From: Streptomyces sp. CG4 | Lineage (GTDB): Bacteria; Actinomycetota; Actinomycetes; Streptomycetales; Streptomycetaceae | Direction of reading: 5' to 3' | Assembly (NCBI RefSeq): GCF_041080655.1 | Contig: NZ_CP163525.1 | Coordinates: 8,990,001-9,054,000, forward strand | Length of the DNA: 64,000 bases | Shown here: positions 52,838 to 61,906 of the stretch, one piece after another | Layout: each line of letters starts with the position of its first letter | How positions within the stretch are numbered: position 1 is the first letter of the stretch | The notes under the pieces: generated by a model | The model's database searches: none | Told to the model about the DNA's origin: nothing | The model's input: only the letters and a program-made list of their open reading frames with translations | Position numbers and translations under genes: made by a program

Positions 52838-53979
52838 AGTACATCGACGAGTTCAACGATCCGGACCTGGCGCGCCGGCTGCTGGACGAGATCCATGCCA
52901 CGGTCACCCGTCCCTGGGCGCTGATGGAGGTGTGCGGCGGCCAGACCCACTCCATCATCCGCCACGGCGTCGACCAACTCCTCCCGGAACAGGTGGAGTT
53001 GATCCATGGCCCCGGCTGTCCGGTGTGTGTCACGCCGCTCGACGTCATCGACAAGGCCCTGGAGATCGCCGCCCGCCCCGAAGTGATCTTCTGTTCCTTC
53101 GGGGACATGCTGCGCGTGCCCGGCACCGACCGCGATCTGTTCCGGGTCAAGGGCGAGGGCGGCGACGTACGCGTGGTGTACTCACCGCTGGACGCGCTCG
53201 ACCTCGCCCGCAAGAACCCGGACCGCCAGGTCGTGTTCTTCGCCATCGGCTTCGAGACGACCGCCCCCGCCAACGCCATGGCCGTCCACCAGGCCCGCCG
53301 CCTCGGCCTCGGCAACTTCACCCTGCTGGTCTCCCATGTCCGGGTCCCACCCGCGATCGAAGCCATCATGCGGGCACCGCAGTGCCGGGTGCAGGCCTTC
53401 CTCGCCGCCGGGCACGTCTGCAGCGTGATGGGCACCGCCGAGTACCCCGAGCTCGCCGACCGGCACCGCGTGCCCGTCGTCGTGACCGGCTTCGAGCCGC
53501 TGGACATCCTCGAAGGCATCCGCCGTGCCGTCCGTCAACTGGAGCGCGGCGAACACCGGGTGGAGAACGCCTACCCGCGCGCCGTACGCGAGCAGGGCAA
53601 TCCGGCCGCCCTGAGCATGCTGGAGGAGGTCTTCGAGGTCACCGACCGCAACTGGCGCGGCATCGGGCCCATCCCCGCCAGCGGCTGGCGGCTGTCCGAG
53701 ACCTACCGGGACTACGACGCCGAACACCGCTTCGACGTCACCGGGATCCGCACCGAGGAGCCCGCCGTGTGCCGGGCCGGCGAGGTGCTGCAGGGGCTGA
53801 TCAAGCCGACCGAGTGCGAGGCCTTCGGCAGGGCCTGCACCCCGCGTACCCCGCTCGGCGCCACCATGGTCTCCAGCGAGGGCGCCTGCGCCGCCTACTA
53901 CCTCTACCGCCGGATGACCGACGGCCCGGCACCGCGGGGATCCCGCATCCCACGGGAGGAGCTGAACACCGTTGGCTGA
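52834..53979 (+). CDS. hypD: Hydrogenase formation protein HypD
   Basis: A 381-residue scaffold for Fe(CN)2CO assembly. The iron-site motifs MEVCGGQTHSI and HGPGCPVCVTPLDVID, the GFETTAPANA block and the C-terminal [4Fe-4S] cysteines (ECEAFGRACTPRTPLGACMVS-like, read here as CEAFGRACTP and SSEGACAAYY) are visible. The GTG start overlaps hypC, and its end overlaps hypE by 8 bases. Confidence 0.95.
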   Translation: MKYIDEFNDPDLARRLLDEIHATVTRPWALMEVCGGQTHSIIRHGVDQLLPEQVELIHGPGCPVCVTPLDVIDKALEIAARPEVIFCSFGDMLRVPGTDRDLFRVKGEGGDVRVVYSPLDALDLARKNPDRQVVFFAIGFETTAPANAMAVHQARRLGLGNFTLLVSHVRVPPAIEAIMRAPQCRVQAFLAAGHVCSVMGTAEYPELADRHRVPVVVTGFEPLDILEGIRRAVRQLERGEHRVENAYPRAVREQGNPAALSMLEEVFEVTDRNWRGIGPIPASGWRLSETYRDYDAEHRFDVTGIRTEEPAVCRAGEVLQGLIKPTECEAFGRACTPRTPLGATMVSSEGACAAYYLYRRMTDGPAPRGSRIPREELNTVG

Positions 53980-55045
53980 CCTCGCGACCGAAGCGGCCGT
54001 GGACCCCGCGAACTGGACCTGCCCCGCACCCATGCGCGACCAGCCGGTCGTCGTCATGGGCCACGGCGGAGGCGGTGCCCTGTCCGCGGAACTGATCGAG
54101 CAGGTCTTCGCCCCCGCCTACGGCAACCCCACCCTGGCCGCCCTCACCGACTCGGCCGTCCTCGACCTCGGCGGCGCCCGGCTGGCCTTCTCCACCGACT
54201 CCTACGTCGTACGCCCGCTGTTCTTCCCCGGCGGCAGCCTCGGCGACCTCGCCGTCAACGGCACCGTCAACGACCTGGCGATGAGCGGCGCCCGGCCCGC
54301 CTACCTGTCCACTGCCTTCGTGCTGGAGGAGGGCGTGCGGCTGGAGGTCGTCGGCCGGGTCGCACAGGCCATCGGCGCGGCGGCCGAAGCCGCCGGCGTC
54401 ACCATCGCCACCGGCGACACGAAGGTGGTCGAATCCGGGCACGGCGACGGCGTCTATGTCACCACCGCCGGCGTCGGCCTGGTACCGGACGGTGTCGACA
54501 TCCGCCCGCAGCGCGCCCGGCCGGGCGACGCCGTCATCGTCAGCGGACCCATCGGGCTGCACGGCGTGGCCGTCATGAGCGTCCGCGAGGGCCTGGAGTT
54601 CGGCGTCGAGATCGCCTCCGACACCGCGCCGCTGGCCGGCCTCGTGGCGGCCATGCTGGCGGTCACCAAGGACGTCCACGTCCTGCGCGACCCGACCCGG
54701 GGCGGGCTCGCCGCCTCCCTGAACGAGATCGCCCGCGCCTCCGGTACCGGAGTCCGGCTGCGCGAGCGGGCCGTCCCGGTCCCCGACGCGGTCGCGAACG
54801 CCTGCGGGTTCCTCGGCCTGGACCCGCTGTACGTCGCCAACGAGGGCCGGCTCGTCGCCTTCGTGCCCCCGCGGCACGCCGAGGCCGTCCTCGCGGCCAT
54901 GCGCGCCCACCGGCACGGCGCCGGAGCGGCGGTCATCGGGGAGTGCGTCGAGGACCACCCGGGCATGGTGGTCGTCGCCACCGGCCTCGGCGGCACCCGT
55001 GTGGTGGACCTGCCGCTCGGTGAGCAGCTGCCCCGGATCTGCTGA
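53972..55045 (+). CDS. hypE: Carbamoyl dehydratase HypE
   Basis: A 357-residue PurM-like ATPase that turns the C-terminal thiocarboxamide into thiocyanate. The protein ends in the essential LPRIC, whose terminal Cys is the carbamoyl acceptor. VMGHGGGGALSAELI, DSAVLDLGG and NGTVNDLAMSGARP match the family. The TTG start is supported by GGGAGGAG about 11 bases upstream, within hypD. It is the last gene of the rightward operon. Confidence 0.95.
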   Translation: MADLATEAAVDPANWTCPAPMRDQPVVVMGHGGGGALSAELIEQVFAPAYGNPTLAALTDSAVLDLGGARLAFSTDSYVVRPLFFPGGSLGDLAVNGTVNDLAMSGARPAYLSTAFVLEEGVRLEVVGRVAQAIGAAAEAAGVTIATGDTKVVESGHGDGVYVTTAGVGLVPDGVDIRPQRARPGDAVIVSGPIGLHGVAVMSVREGLEFGVEIASDTAPLAGLVAAMLAVTKDVHVLRDPTRGGLAASLNEIARASGTGVRLRERAVPVPDAVANACGFLGLDPLYVANEGRLVAFVPPRHAEAVLAAMRAHRHGAGAAVIGECVEDHPGMVVVATGLGGTRVVDLPLGEQLPRIC

Positions 55046-55052
55046 ACGGCCG

Positions 55053-55081
55053 CCCGGCCCCGCCCTCAGGCCGGGGCCGGG
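55053..55081. terminator. Bidirectional terminator between hypE and hypA
   Basis: Perfect 10-bp arms CCCGGCCCCG/CGGGGCCGGG with a 9-base loop lie in the 40-bp gap between the stops of the two converging hydrogenase operons. Confidence 0.8.
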
Positions 55082-55085
55082 TCAG

Positions 55086-55427
55086 TCACCCTTCGAGGCC
55101 CGAGATCTCCAGCTCCCGGCCGCCGCGCAGCTCCTGCGAGGGCCGGTCGCAGGACGGGCACCAGAAGAACGGCGGCATACCGACCGCGAACTCCTCGGCA
55201 CACCCGCCGCACCAGGCCCGCGCGGGCACCTGCTCCACGACCAGCCGCGCCCCGGCGAGCGCCGTGCCGTCGCGGGCCACCTCGAAGGCGAAGCGCAACG
55301 CGTCCGGCACGACCCCGGCCAGCTCCCCGACGCGGACGGTCACCGCGGTCACCCGGTCCGTCCCGTCCGCGCGGGCGATCTCCCCGGCCTGCTCCACGAT
55401 CGCGGTCGCGATCGACAACTCGTGCAC
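55086..55427 (-). CDS. hypA: Hydrogenase nickel chaperone HypA
   Basis: A 113-residue protein. It begins with the nickel-binding VHELSIA (His2, Glu3) and has the zinc site CGGCAEEF and CPSCDRPS (two CxxC). It delivers Ni with HypB. It is the last gene of the structural operon rather than part of the hypBFCDE operon. The GTG start is fixed by the need for His at position 2. Confidence 0.93.
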   Translation of the reverse strand: MHELSIATAIVEQAGEIARADGTDRVTAVTVRVGELAGVVPDALRFAFEVARDGTALAGARLVVEQVPARAWCGGCAEEFAVGMPPFFWCPSCDRPSQELRGGRELEISGLEG

Positions 55428-55434
55428 CCGCGGC

Positions 55435-55623
55435 TCACGGATACCGGCGGTTGGCGCGCAGCCCACCGGTCATCCGGTAGATGCGCAACTCCCGCATGAT
55501 GCTGGGCAGTTCCCTGACGAACACGGCGGCGCAGAGGGTGCCGACGAGCGCGACCTGCGCCACGAGCAACTGCCGTCCCGACATCCCCGCACGCGCGGTC
55601 CTGTGTCTCCTGCCAAGGTTCAT
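55435..55623 (-). CDS. Small single-helix membrane protein in hydrogenase operon
   Basis: A 62-residue protein with a basic N-terminus (NLGRRHRTARAG), one membrane helix (LLVAQVALVGTLCAAVFV) and a basic C-terminal part (MRELRIYRMTGG). AGGAAG lies upstream of the ATG. No known domain. Its fixed place between the hydrogenase genes suggests a role in membrane attachment or electron transfer, as the small and large subunits have no membrane anchor of their own. Confidence 0.7.
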   Translation of the reverse strand: MNLGRRHRTARAGMSGRQLLVAQVALVGTLCAAVFVRELPSIMRELRIYRMTGGLRANRRYP

Positions 55624-55643
55624 GGCGGTCACTTCCTGCTCTC

Positions 55644-55850
55644 TCATCCCGGGGAGATGTTCGGCATGTCCTGCACCAGGGCGTCATGCCGTTTGGAGTG
55701 GATACCGGTGGAACGGCGCGCGTCGGAGGTGCCGTCCCTGTGATGTCCGGGCTGATGCTGGTAGGGGCCCTGGTTGCCCTGATGCAGTCCCCGCACGTGG
55801 GACGGCGTGTCGGGCTTCGCCTGGGGGCGGCCCACGCGGATGCTGCCCAT
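55644..55850 (-). CDS. Small hydrophilic protein in hydrogenase operon
   Basis: A 68-residue protein rich in Gly, His, Gln and Arg (VRGLHQGNQGPYQHQPGHHRDG), probably disordered. AAGGAG precedes its ATG by 7 bases. It lies 21 bases after the DUF5947 gene. No family recognised; the histidines may bind a metal. Retained in the operon, so likely hydrogenase related. Confidence 0.65.
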   Translation of the reverse strand: MGSIRVGRPQAKPDTPSHVRGLHQGNQGPYQHQPGHHRDGTSDARRSTGIHSKRHDALVQDMPNISPG

Positions 55851-55870
55851 GTCGGTTCTCCTTCCGGGTC

Positions 55871-56461
55871 TCACGACCGCTCGGTCAGCTCCTTGAAGAA
55901 CTGTTCTACGGCCGGCCAGACCCGTCCGCCACCCGACAGCCCCCGCCACTCGCGGCGCACCAGGGCGATCATCCGGTAGCAGTCGTCGACCGGCACGATC
56001 CAGTGTTCGTCGAGGCCGCGCACGGTGTTCACGAGCAGCGCCTCCACGTCGGGAGCCATGGACGCGAGCGGTGGGGCCGTGCCGGCCAGCCGCCGCCAGG
56101 CCGCCGCGTCCACCTCCCAGCGCATGGCCCCGGCGGGGCTCGGCCCCTGCGCGGTGACCGTGCCGTCGGAGCGCGGGACGAAGAACACCAGGCCCACCGG
56201 GACGCCCAGCAGCCCCGTGTCGACCGGCGGCAGCCGCAGCCGCCGCCGGGGCACCAGCCGGTAGCGGCCCGCCGCGTCGTCGGCGAACAGCACCGAGCAG
56301 GGACGGCACACACACCGCACCTTCGCGGCATCGATGTCGTACAGATGGGCGTGTTCCTCGGCCACGCGGGCGGCGCACAGCTCGCAGACCTCGGCCTCGG
56401 CCGTCGCCGCGCGCCGGCCCGCGGAGCGGATGACCCGGGCCAGTGCTCCGTCCACGGTCAC
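55871..56461 (-). CDS. DUF5947 family protein
   Basis: A 196-residue protein. The N-terminal CELCAARVAEEHAHLYD and CVCRPC (CxxC, CxCxxC) look like a rubredoxin- or zinc-type site. The rest is a mixed alpha/beta domain ending FFKELTERS. DUF5947 proteins are found with group 1h/5 hydrogenases in actinobacteria, and a rubredoxin-like role in maturation or electron transfer has been considered. GTG overlaps the NifU-like stop by 4 bases. Confidence 0.75.
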   Translation of the reverse strand: MTVDGALARVIRSAGRRAATAEAEVCELCAARVAEEHAHLYDIDAAKVRCVCRPCSVLFADDAAGRYRLVPRRRLRLPPVDTGLLGVPVGLVFFVPRSDGTVTAQGPSPAGAMRWEVDAAAWRRLAGTAPPLASMAPDVEALLVNTVRGLDEHWIVPVDDCYRMIALVRREWRGLSGGGRVWPAVEQFFKELTERS

Positions 56462-57009
56462 CGCGCCTTCTGCGGCACGGCCCGGCGCCCGATCGTGCTC
56501 AGCGGTACGAAGGCCGGTGCCGCCCGGCGCTCCTTCGGCACCGTCTCCACCGAGGTCAGCTCGGGGGCGACGGCCAGCACCGCCGCCCGGACCGCCTCGG
56601 TGACGTCGAGGGAGCCGGCGCCGCACCCGGAGCCGCACCCGCCGCCGGAGCTCAGCCGCACCCGCGCCACCTGCCCCTCGACGCCGGCCCACTCCAGGTC
56701 ACCGCCGGCTTCACGCACCGCGGGCCGCAGCTTCTCCACCGCACGAGCGGCTCGGCGCTCCGGGGACTCGGGGTGGATCCCGTGCAGGACCAGCAGATGC
56801 CCGGCCAGCTCGTCGTCGGCGAGCCGCTCCTGCAGCCGCTCGTCCGCGTGGTCCAGCACCCGGGCGAGCGCCTCGCCATAGACCTCGGTGAGCAGCCGGA
56901 CCGCCTCCAGGGCCGGGCCGGGCGTGGCCTCCAGCGCGGCCAGCACCTCGTCGAGACGGGCGAGCCGTGCCTCCACCACCGGGTCGGACAGCCGTCCGGC
57001 ATCAGCCAT
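56458..57009 (-). CDS. NifU-like C-terminal domain protein
   Basis: A 183-residue protein. The N-terminal helical half contains LDEVLAALEATPGPALEAV and LHGIHPESPERRA. The C-terminal half has a NifU-C core with RVRLSSGGGCGSGCGAGSL, where the usual GxCxxCxxS is expanded with glycines. It may carry or transfer an Fe-S cluster for the hydrogenase. It overlaps the large-subunit gene by 8 bases. Confidence 0.8.
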   Translation of the reverse strand: MADAGRLSDPVVEARLARLDEVLAALEATPGPALEAVRLLTEVYGEALARVLDHADERLQERLADDELAGHLLVLHGIHPESPERRAARAVEKLRPAVREAGGDLEWAGVEGQVARVRLSSGGGCGSGCGAGSLDVTEAVRAAVLAVAPELTSVETVPKERRAAPAFVPLSTIGRRAVPQKAR

Positions 57010-58795
57010 GGTTCGCCCCGTACGTCGGCGAGTGCACCGTGGTCAGGGTCTTGCCCTTGCCCATGTACATGTGCACCCCGCAGGGCAGACAGGGGTCGAA
57101 GCTGCGCACGGTGCGCATGATGTCGACGCCCTTGAAGTCGTCCGGCCCGTTCTCCTCGAAGATCGGCTGGCCCTGGACGGCGTCCTCGTACGGGCCCGGG
57201 GTGCCGTACATGTCGCGGGGGCTGGCGTTCCACGGGGTCGGCGGGTACGGGTGGTAGTTGGCGATCTTCTTGTCCCGGATCACCAGGTGGTGGGAGAGCA
57301 CACCGCGCACCGCCTCGTGGAAGCCGCAGCCGATCGACTCGTCCGGCACCTCGAAGTTCTCGTACACCTTCGTGTCGCCGCTCTTGAGCATCCCCATGGC
57401 CTCCTCCAGGAACTGCAGGGCCATGGCGGCGGCGTAGGCGATGAAGTACGGCCGGGCGCGGTCCCGTTCGAGGGTGTTGCTCCACTTCGGGATGCGCCAC
57501 TCCAGGGTCGTCTCCGGCAGCGTCTCGCCCTTGGGCAGGGTGATCCGGACGGTGCCGTCGGCCGCCTTGACGTACGGCGTGTCGACCAGGCCGCTGAGCG
57601 CGGTCGACCAGAGCCGGGCGAGCGGCCCGCCGCCCGTGTCCAGGGCGAGGTGCTCGCCGCTCTGCGGGTTGTACCAGCGCGGGCTCATCACCCAGCTGTA
57701 GTTGCCTTCGAAGTCCCGTTTCTGCGGCACCGGCACCGTGGTCTGGTTCCACGGGTGGCGCATGTCGACGGGGTTGCCGAGCGGGTCGTGGGTGACGAAC
57801 GGCTCCTCGTTCACCCAGTCCTCGTAGAACGAGCTGCCCAGCATGATGCGCAGCCCGAGGTTGATGTCGATCAGGTTGTTGGTGACCAGCTCGCCGTCCA
57901 CGATGATGCCCGGGGTGACGTACATGGCCCGGCCCCACTCGTTCATGGTGGCGTAGCGGTAGTCGACCACGTCCGGGTTCTGGAAGGCCCCCCAGCAGCC
58001 CAGCAGGACGCGCCGCCTGCCGACCTCCTCATAGCCCGGCAGCGCCTCGTAGAAGAAGTCGAAGACGTCGTCGTTCATCGCCACCGCCTTCTTGATGAAG
58101 TCGATGACGCGCATGAGGCGGCTGAGGTAGTCGGTGAAGGTGTTCGGCTGCGGCATCGTGCCGACGCCGCCCGGGTACATCGTGGAGGGGTGCACATGGC
58201 GCCCCTCCATCAGGCAGAACATCTCCCGGGTGATCCGGCTGACCTTCAGCGCCTCCTTGTAGACCTCGCCCTCGAAGGGGTTGAAGGCCTTCATGATGTC
58301 GGCGACGGTGCGGTAGCCGTGGACGTCCCCGCGGGGCGCGTGGGTGCGCTCGGCGCGGGCCAGGACACCGGGGTTGGTGGCCTTGACCATCGCCTCGCAG
58401 AAGTCCACGAAGACCAGGTTGTCCTGGAAGATCGTGTGGTCGAAGATGTACTCCGCCGCCTCGCCGAGGTTGGTGATGTGCTCGGCCAGCTTCGGCGGCT
58501 TGACGCCGTAGGCCATCTGCTGGGCGTAGTTGGAGCAGGTGGTGTGGTTGTCGCCGCAGATACCGCAGATCCGCGAGGTGATGAACCCGGCGTCGCGCGG
58601 GTCCTTGCCCTTCATGAACACCGAATAGCCGCGGAACAGCGACGAGGTGCTGTGGCATTCCATGACTTCCCGGTTGGCGAAGTCGATCTTCGTGTAGATA
58701 CCCAGGTTGCCGATGATCCGGGTGATCGGATCCCAGGACATGTCCACGATCTGGGCGGGTTTGCGTCCTGCGGCACGGGACTCGGTGGTGGTCAT
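57002..58795 (-). CDS. hhyL: [NiFe] hydrogenase large subunit, group 1h/5 (high-affinity)
   Basis: A 597-residue catalytic subunit. The NiFe ligands are in RICGICGDNHTTC (L1, near residue 75) and FDPCLPCGVH (L2, near the C-terminus). After the His comes a 22-residue tail (MYMGKGKTLTTVHSPTYGA...), the peptide removed by the maturation protease. Overall pattern (TLFRGYSVFMKGKDPRDAGF-type region, RYATMNEWGRAMYVTPG) is that of the actinobacterial uptake hydrogenases that oxidise atmospheric H2 in Streptomyces spores. No Tat signal. Confidence 0.93.
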   Translation of the reverse strand: MTTTESRAAGRKPAQIVDMSWDPITRIIGNLGIYTKIDFANREVMECHSTSSLFRGYSVFMKGKDPRDAGFITSRICGICGDNHTTCSNYAQQMAYGVKPPKLAEHITNLGEAAEYIFDHTIFQDNLVFVDFCEAMVKATNPGVLARAERTHAPRGDVHGYRTVADIMKAFNPFEGEVYKEALKVSRITREMFCLMEGRHVHPSTMYPGGVGTMPQPNTFTDYLSRLMRVIDFIKKAVAMNDDVFDFFYEALPGYEEVGRRRVLLGCWGAFQNPDVVDYRYATMNEWGRAMYVTPGIIVDGELVTNNLIDINLGLRIMLGSSFYEDWVNEEPFVTHDPLGNPVDMRHPWNQTTVPVPQKRDFEGNYSWVMSPRWYNPQSGEHLALDTGGGPLARLWSTALSGLVDTPYVKAADGTVRITLPKGETLPETTLEWRIPKWSNTLERDRARPYFIAYAAAMALQFLEEAMGMLKSGDTKVYENFEVPDESIGCGFHEAVRGVLSHHLVIRDKKIANYHPYPPTPWNASPRDMYGTPGPYEDAVQGQPIFEENGPDDFKGVDIMRTVRSFDPCLPCGVHMYMGKGKTLTTVHSPTYGANHG

Positions 58796-58868
58796 CTGCG
58801 GTGGTGCCCCTCGCTGTTCGGGTCGGGCGGTTCGTCGGCGGGACGGGGTGGGCCGAGGCGGGCCGGGG

Positions 58869-59936
58869 TCAGGCGCGCCAGTACGGGTTGTAACCGCTGG
58901 TGAGCTTGCGCTTGTTGTGGCGCCACTTGGGCTCGTGGTTCACCACGTCGTTGGTCAGGCCGCGCAGCCGGCGGATGACCGCTCCGTACGGCTTGACGAG
59001 CATGGTCGACAGCGTGCCGCCCGGGGGTTCGTCCATGAACGGCATGAAGGCGTCGGGGAAGCTGGGCATCGTGCAGCCGATGCAGATGCCGCCGACGTTC
59101 GGGCAGCCGCCGACGCCGGCCATCCAGCCGCGCTTGGGCACGTTGCAGTTGACGACCGGACCCCAACAGCCCACCTTCACCTGGCACTTGGGCGAGTTGT
59201 AGTCCTTGGCGAAGTCGGCCTGCTCGTAGTACGCGGCCCGGTCGCAGCCCTCGTGCACGGTCTTCCCGAACAGCCACTGCGGACGCAGCATGTGGTCCAG
59301 CGGCGGCGGGGGAGCGGTACCGGCCGCGTGCTGCAGCACCCAGACCAGGGTCTCCATGAAGTTCTCCGGCTGGATCGGGCAGCCGGGCACGTTGACCACG
59401 GGCAGCCCCGAGCGCGCCTTGAACTCCCAGCCCAGGTAGTCCGCGAGGCCCATGCAGCCGGTCGGGTTGCCGGCCATGGCGTGGATGCCGCCGAACGTCG
59501 CACAGGTCCCGGCGGCCACCACCGCCCAGGCCCGGGGCGCGAGTTGGTCGATCCACGAGTTCAGGGTCTGCGGCTCGCCGGTGTCGGGGTCGTTGCCGAA
59601 CGACGTCCAGTAGCCGTCGCCCTCGATGATGTTCTGGTTCGGGATGGACCCCTCGATCACCAGGATGAACGGCTCCAGCTCGCCGCGGGCCGCCGCCCGG
59701 TACGGGGCCAGGAAGTCCTCGCCGCCGAGGCTCGGCGAGAGCACCTTGTTGACGAGGTTCACCTTCGGCAGGCCCGGGATGAGGCCGAGGACCACGTCCT
59801 CGATGGACGGCTGTCCCGCGGCGGTCAGCGACACGGTGTCGCCGTCGCAGCTCATGCCCTCCGAGATCCAGAGGATGGTGATCTCGTTGAAGCCGTTCGA
59901 TGCCTTGGCCTCGGTGGTAGCGCTCTGTGTGGTCAT
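58869..59936 (-). CDS. hhyS: [NiFe] hydrogenase small subunit, group 1h/5
   Basis: A 355-residue Fe-S subunit. There is no Tat signal peptide, so the enzyme is made cytosolic. The proximal cluster motif reads ISEGMSCDGDTVSL, with Asp in the place of one Cys, a hallmark of group 5 enzymes such as that of Ralstonia, where three Cys and one Asp bind the cluster. Further cluster Cys lie in AGTCATFGG, VPGCPIQPENF, VGCWGPVVNCNVPKRG and VGGCPNVGGICIGCTMP. It is transcribed ahead of the large subunit. Confidence 0.93.
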   Translation of the reverse strand: MTTQSATTEAKASNGFNEITILWISEGMSCDGDTVSLTAAGQPSIEDVVLGLIPGLPKVNLVNKVLSPSLGGEDFLAPYRAAARGELEPFILVIEGSIPNQNIIEGDGYWTSFGNDPDTGEPQTLNSWIDQLAPRAWAVVAAGTCATFGGIHAMAGNPTGCMGLADYLGWEFKARSGLPVVNVPGCPIQPENFMETLVWVLQHAAGTAPPPPLDHMLRPQWLFGKTVHEGCDRAAYYEQADFAKDYNSPKCQVKVGCWGPVVNCNVPKRGWMAGVGGCPNVGGICIGCTMPSFPDAFMPFMDEPPGGTLSTMLVKPYGAVIRRLRGLTNDVVNHEPKWRHNKRKLTSGYNPYWRA

Positions 59937-61444
59937 GTCTGCGGCCTCCGTCGCAGTCGGTCGTGGGCCTGGCCGGCGGGGGCCGGCGGGTCCGGGGGCG
60001 CGAGGGGTTCGACCTCGTCGGGCCGGAAGTAGTGGAAACGGCCGTACCAGCCGTGCAGTTCGGCTGCGGGATCGTCGTCGACCGTGACGGCGAGCCGCAC
60101 GCTGCCGTCGACGTCGTGGAAGACCGCGGCGACCGTCGCGCTCCGCCCGTCGAGGAACATGTCCTGGGCGTCGGCGCCGCGCGGGTGTGGGCGCAGCCGC
60201 ACCGGGCTGCCGGCGCCGACGGACGCCCCGGCCACGAGCACCCTGTCGGTCGTCGGGGACAGCCCGTCGTCGCCGCCCTCCTGCCACCAGGCGGGCCTGG
60301 CGCTCTCGCGTGGCGCGGCGGGCGTCGCGGAAGGTGTCAGGGAACGGATCGCTCCGTGCAGGCGCTCGTAGACCTCCCGGGGCATCGAGTCCACCCGGTC
60401 GACGATCCGGGCGGCCCGTGGATCGGTGGCCCGGGCCTCCGCCTTCTCCTCGTCGGTCAGCAGCATCGTGCGCAGGGTGAGGATCTCGTCGATCTCCGCC
60501 GCGTCGTGCAGATCGCCCGGACTCTCCGGCGCCACCTGCGGCCGGTCCGGCAGGATGATCGGCGCGGAGAGCATCACGGAGCCCGTCGCGCCCTCCTCGG
60601 GCGCGCCGCCGAGCACGGGGAACGTGAACGCGTTCCGGCAGCCCCGTGCGTGCTGCGCCAGTTCCCCGGGAGGGTCGATCAGGGACACGAACTCCATGCC
60701 GTCCCCGCCGACGAGGGTGTGCGTGGCGATCAGCGCCTGTCGCAGTGCCGTGTCGCGCGGGGCCTGCGGGTCCGTCGCCTCGCCGGTGTTCTCGGTGCGC
60801 ACCCGCAGCCGGTACAGCTCCGGTGCGAGCTGCTCCGCCGCGACCGTCGTGGCGGCCCGCACCTCCCGGCGCTGCCGGACCGTCCGCCCCGCGCCGTCCG
60901 GCAGCGGCTCGGACTCGGCGCCCGCGGGCGCGCCCACCGGGACGGTACGGCCGCCGCGCACCAGCTCCGCCAGCGGCAGCACCAGTTCGGTCGCGCGCGG
61001 CACCGCCTCCCCGAACGACAGATGGGCGGTGCCGTCGGCCGTCCGCAACGACTCGACCGGGCGGTACCGGCCGTCCCGGTCGGCCGCCTCGACCCGCTTC
61101 TCCTGCAGCTGCAGATACCGCACCCGCACCCGTACGACCGCATCCGCGTGCGAGGCCCGGAACAGGCACTCGTACCGCTGGTACCAGGAGTCCGCGGAGC
61201 CGGAGACGCCGGGCGTCACTGGTCCGTCCCGCTCCACCCAGTCACGGGGCAGCAGTACACCGAACTGCCAGCGGACCCGGTTCTTCGGCGAGGACCGGCG
61301 GTACGGATAGAGCAGGTACCCCTCGTAGAGCACGGCGTCCGCGACCGCACCGAGCTGCTCGAAGACGCCGTACGGCATACCGTCGTCGTCGTTGTCCAGC
61401 ACGGTGGCCGGCGTCGCGCCGCCCTCGCCGGGTCCATCCGACAT
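59933..61444 (-). CDS. Conserved hypothetical protein, first gene of hydrogenase operon
   Basis: A 503-residue cytoplasmic protein without recognised domains. It is rich in beta-type sequence (YEGYLLYPYRRSSPKNRVRW near the N-terminus) and ends with a small HypC-like or hydrogenase-associated region (AAELHGWYGRFHYFRPDEVEPL). It overlaps the small subunit gene by 4 bases (ATGA), so its product is made with the subunits. Large proteins of this type accompany group 5 hydrogenases in actinomycetes. Function unknown; assembly or electron acceptor linking are guesses. Confidence 0.75.
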   Translation of the reverse strand: MSDGPGEGGATPATVLDNDDDGMPYGVFEQLGAVADAVLYEGYLLYPYRRSSPKNRVRWQFGVLLPRDWVERDGPVTPGVSGSADSWYQRYECLFRASHADAVVRVRVRYLQLQEKRVEAADRDGRYRPVESLRTADGTAHLSFGEAVPRATELVLPLAELVRGGRTVPVGAPAGAESEPLPDGAGRTVRQRREVRAATTVAAEQLAPELYRLRVRTENTGEATDPQAPRDTALRQALIATHTLVGGDGMEFVSLIDPPGELAQHARGCRNAFTFPVLGGAPEEGATGSVMLSAPIILPDRPQVAPESPGDLHDAAEIDEILTLRTMLLTDEEKAEARATDPRAARIVDRVDSMPREVYERLHGAIRSLTPSATPAAPRESARPAWWQEGGDDGLSPTTDRVLVAGASVGAGSPVRLRPHPRGADAQDMFLDGRSATVAAVFHDVDGSVRLAVTVDDDPAAELHGWYGRFHYFRPDEVEPLAPPDPPAPAGQAHDRLRRRPQT

Positions 61445-61683
61445 CCAGCCTCCTCGTCACCGGTCCCCGCGCAGACTCCTTCCACCACCGTCACACCCGT
61501 CACAGCCCCTCGCCCCTCCGGCGCACCCCGATTGCGCCGGGCAGGGGACGGCGAGCCGGTTTCGTGCGCTCCGGGTGCCACCCCTGGTGCTTCGAAGCAC
61601 CGCCCGGAGCCGCCTCCCCCGGCACCGCGGGCGTGGGATCGTGGTCCGGGTCCGCGCAGGCAGCCGAGGGAGAGGATCCGGAC

Positions 61684-61887
61684 ATGTTCGACGCCCTGAA
61701 GAACCTGAAGGACAAGGCCGAGGACATCGCGGAGGAGCACGGGGACAAGATCGCCGTCGGCCTGGAGAAAGCCGGTGACGTCATCGACGAGCGGACCGGG
61801 GGCAAGCACAGCGACACGATCGACACGGCCGTCGACAAGGCGCAGGACCTCGTCGAGAAGCTGGGCGAGAACGGCGCCGAGCACTGA
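61684..61887 (+). CDS. Rv0909/MT0933-type antitoxin
   Basis: A 67-residue acidic/lysine-rich helical protein (ALKNLKDKAEDIAEEHGDKI, GLEKAGDVIDERTGGKHSD). It matches the antitoxin family related to M. tuberculosis Rv0909, usually paired with a polyketide-cyclase/START-like toxin. No toxin gene is adjacent in this window, so it is an orphan. GAGAGGA lies before the ATG. Confidence 0.78.
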   Translation: MFDALKNLKDKAEDIAEEHGDKIAVGLEKAGDVIDERTGGKHSDTIDTAVDKAQDLVEKLGENGAEH

Positions 61888-61906
61888 CCGCCGGCCCCGG
61901 ATCCGG

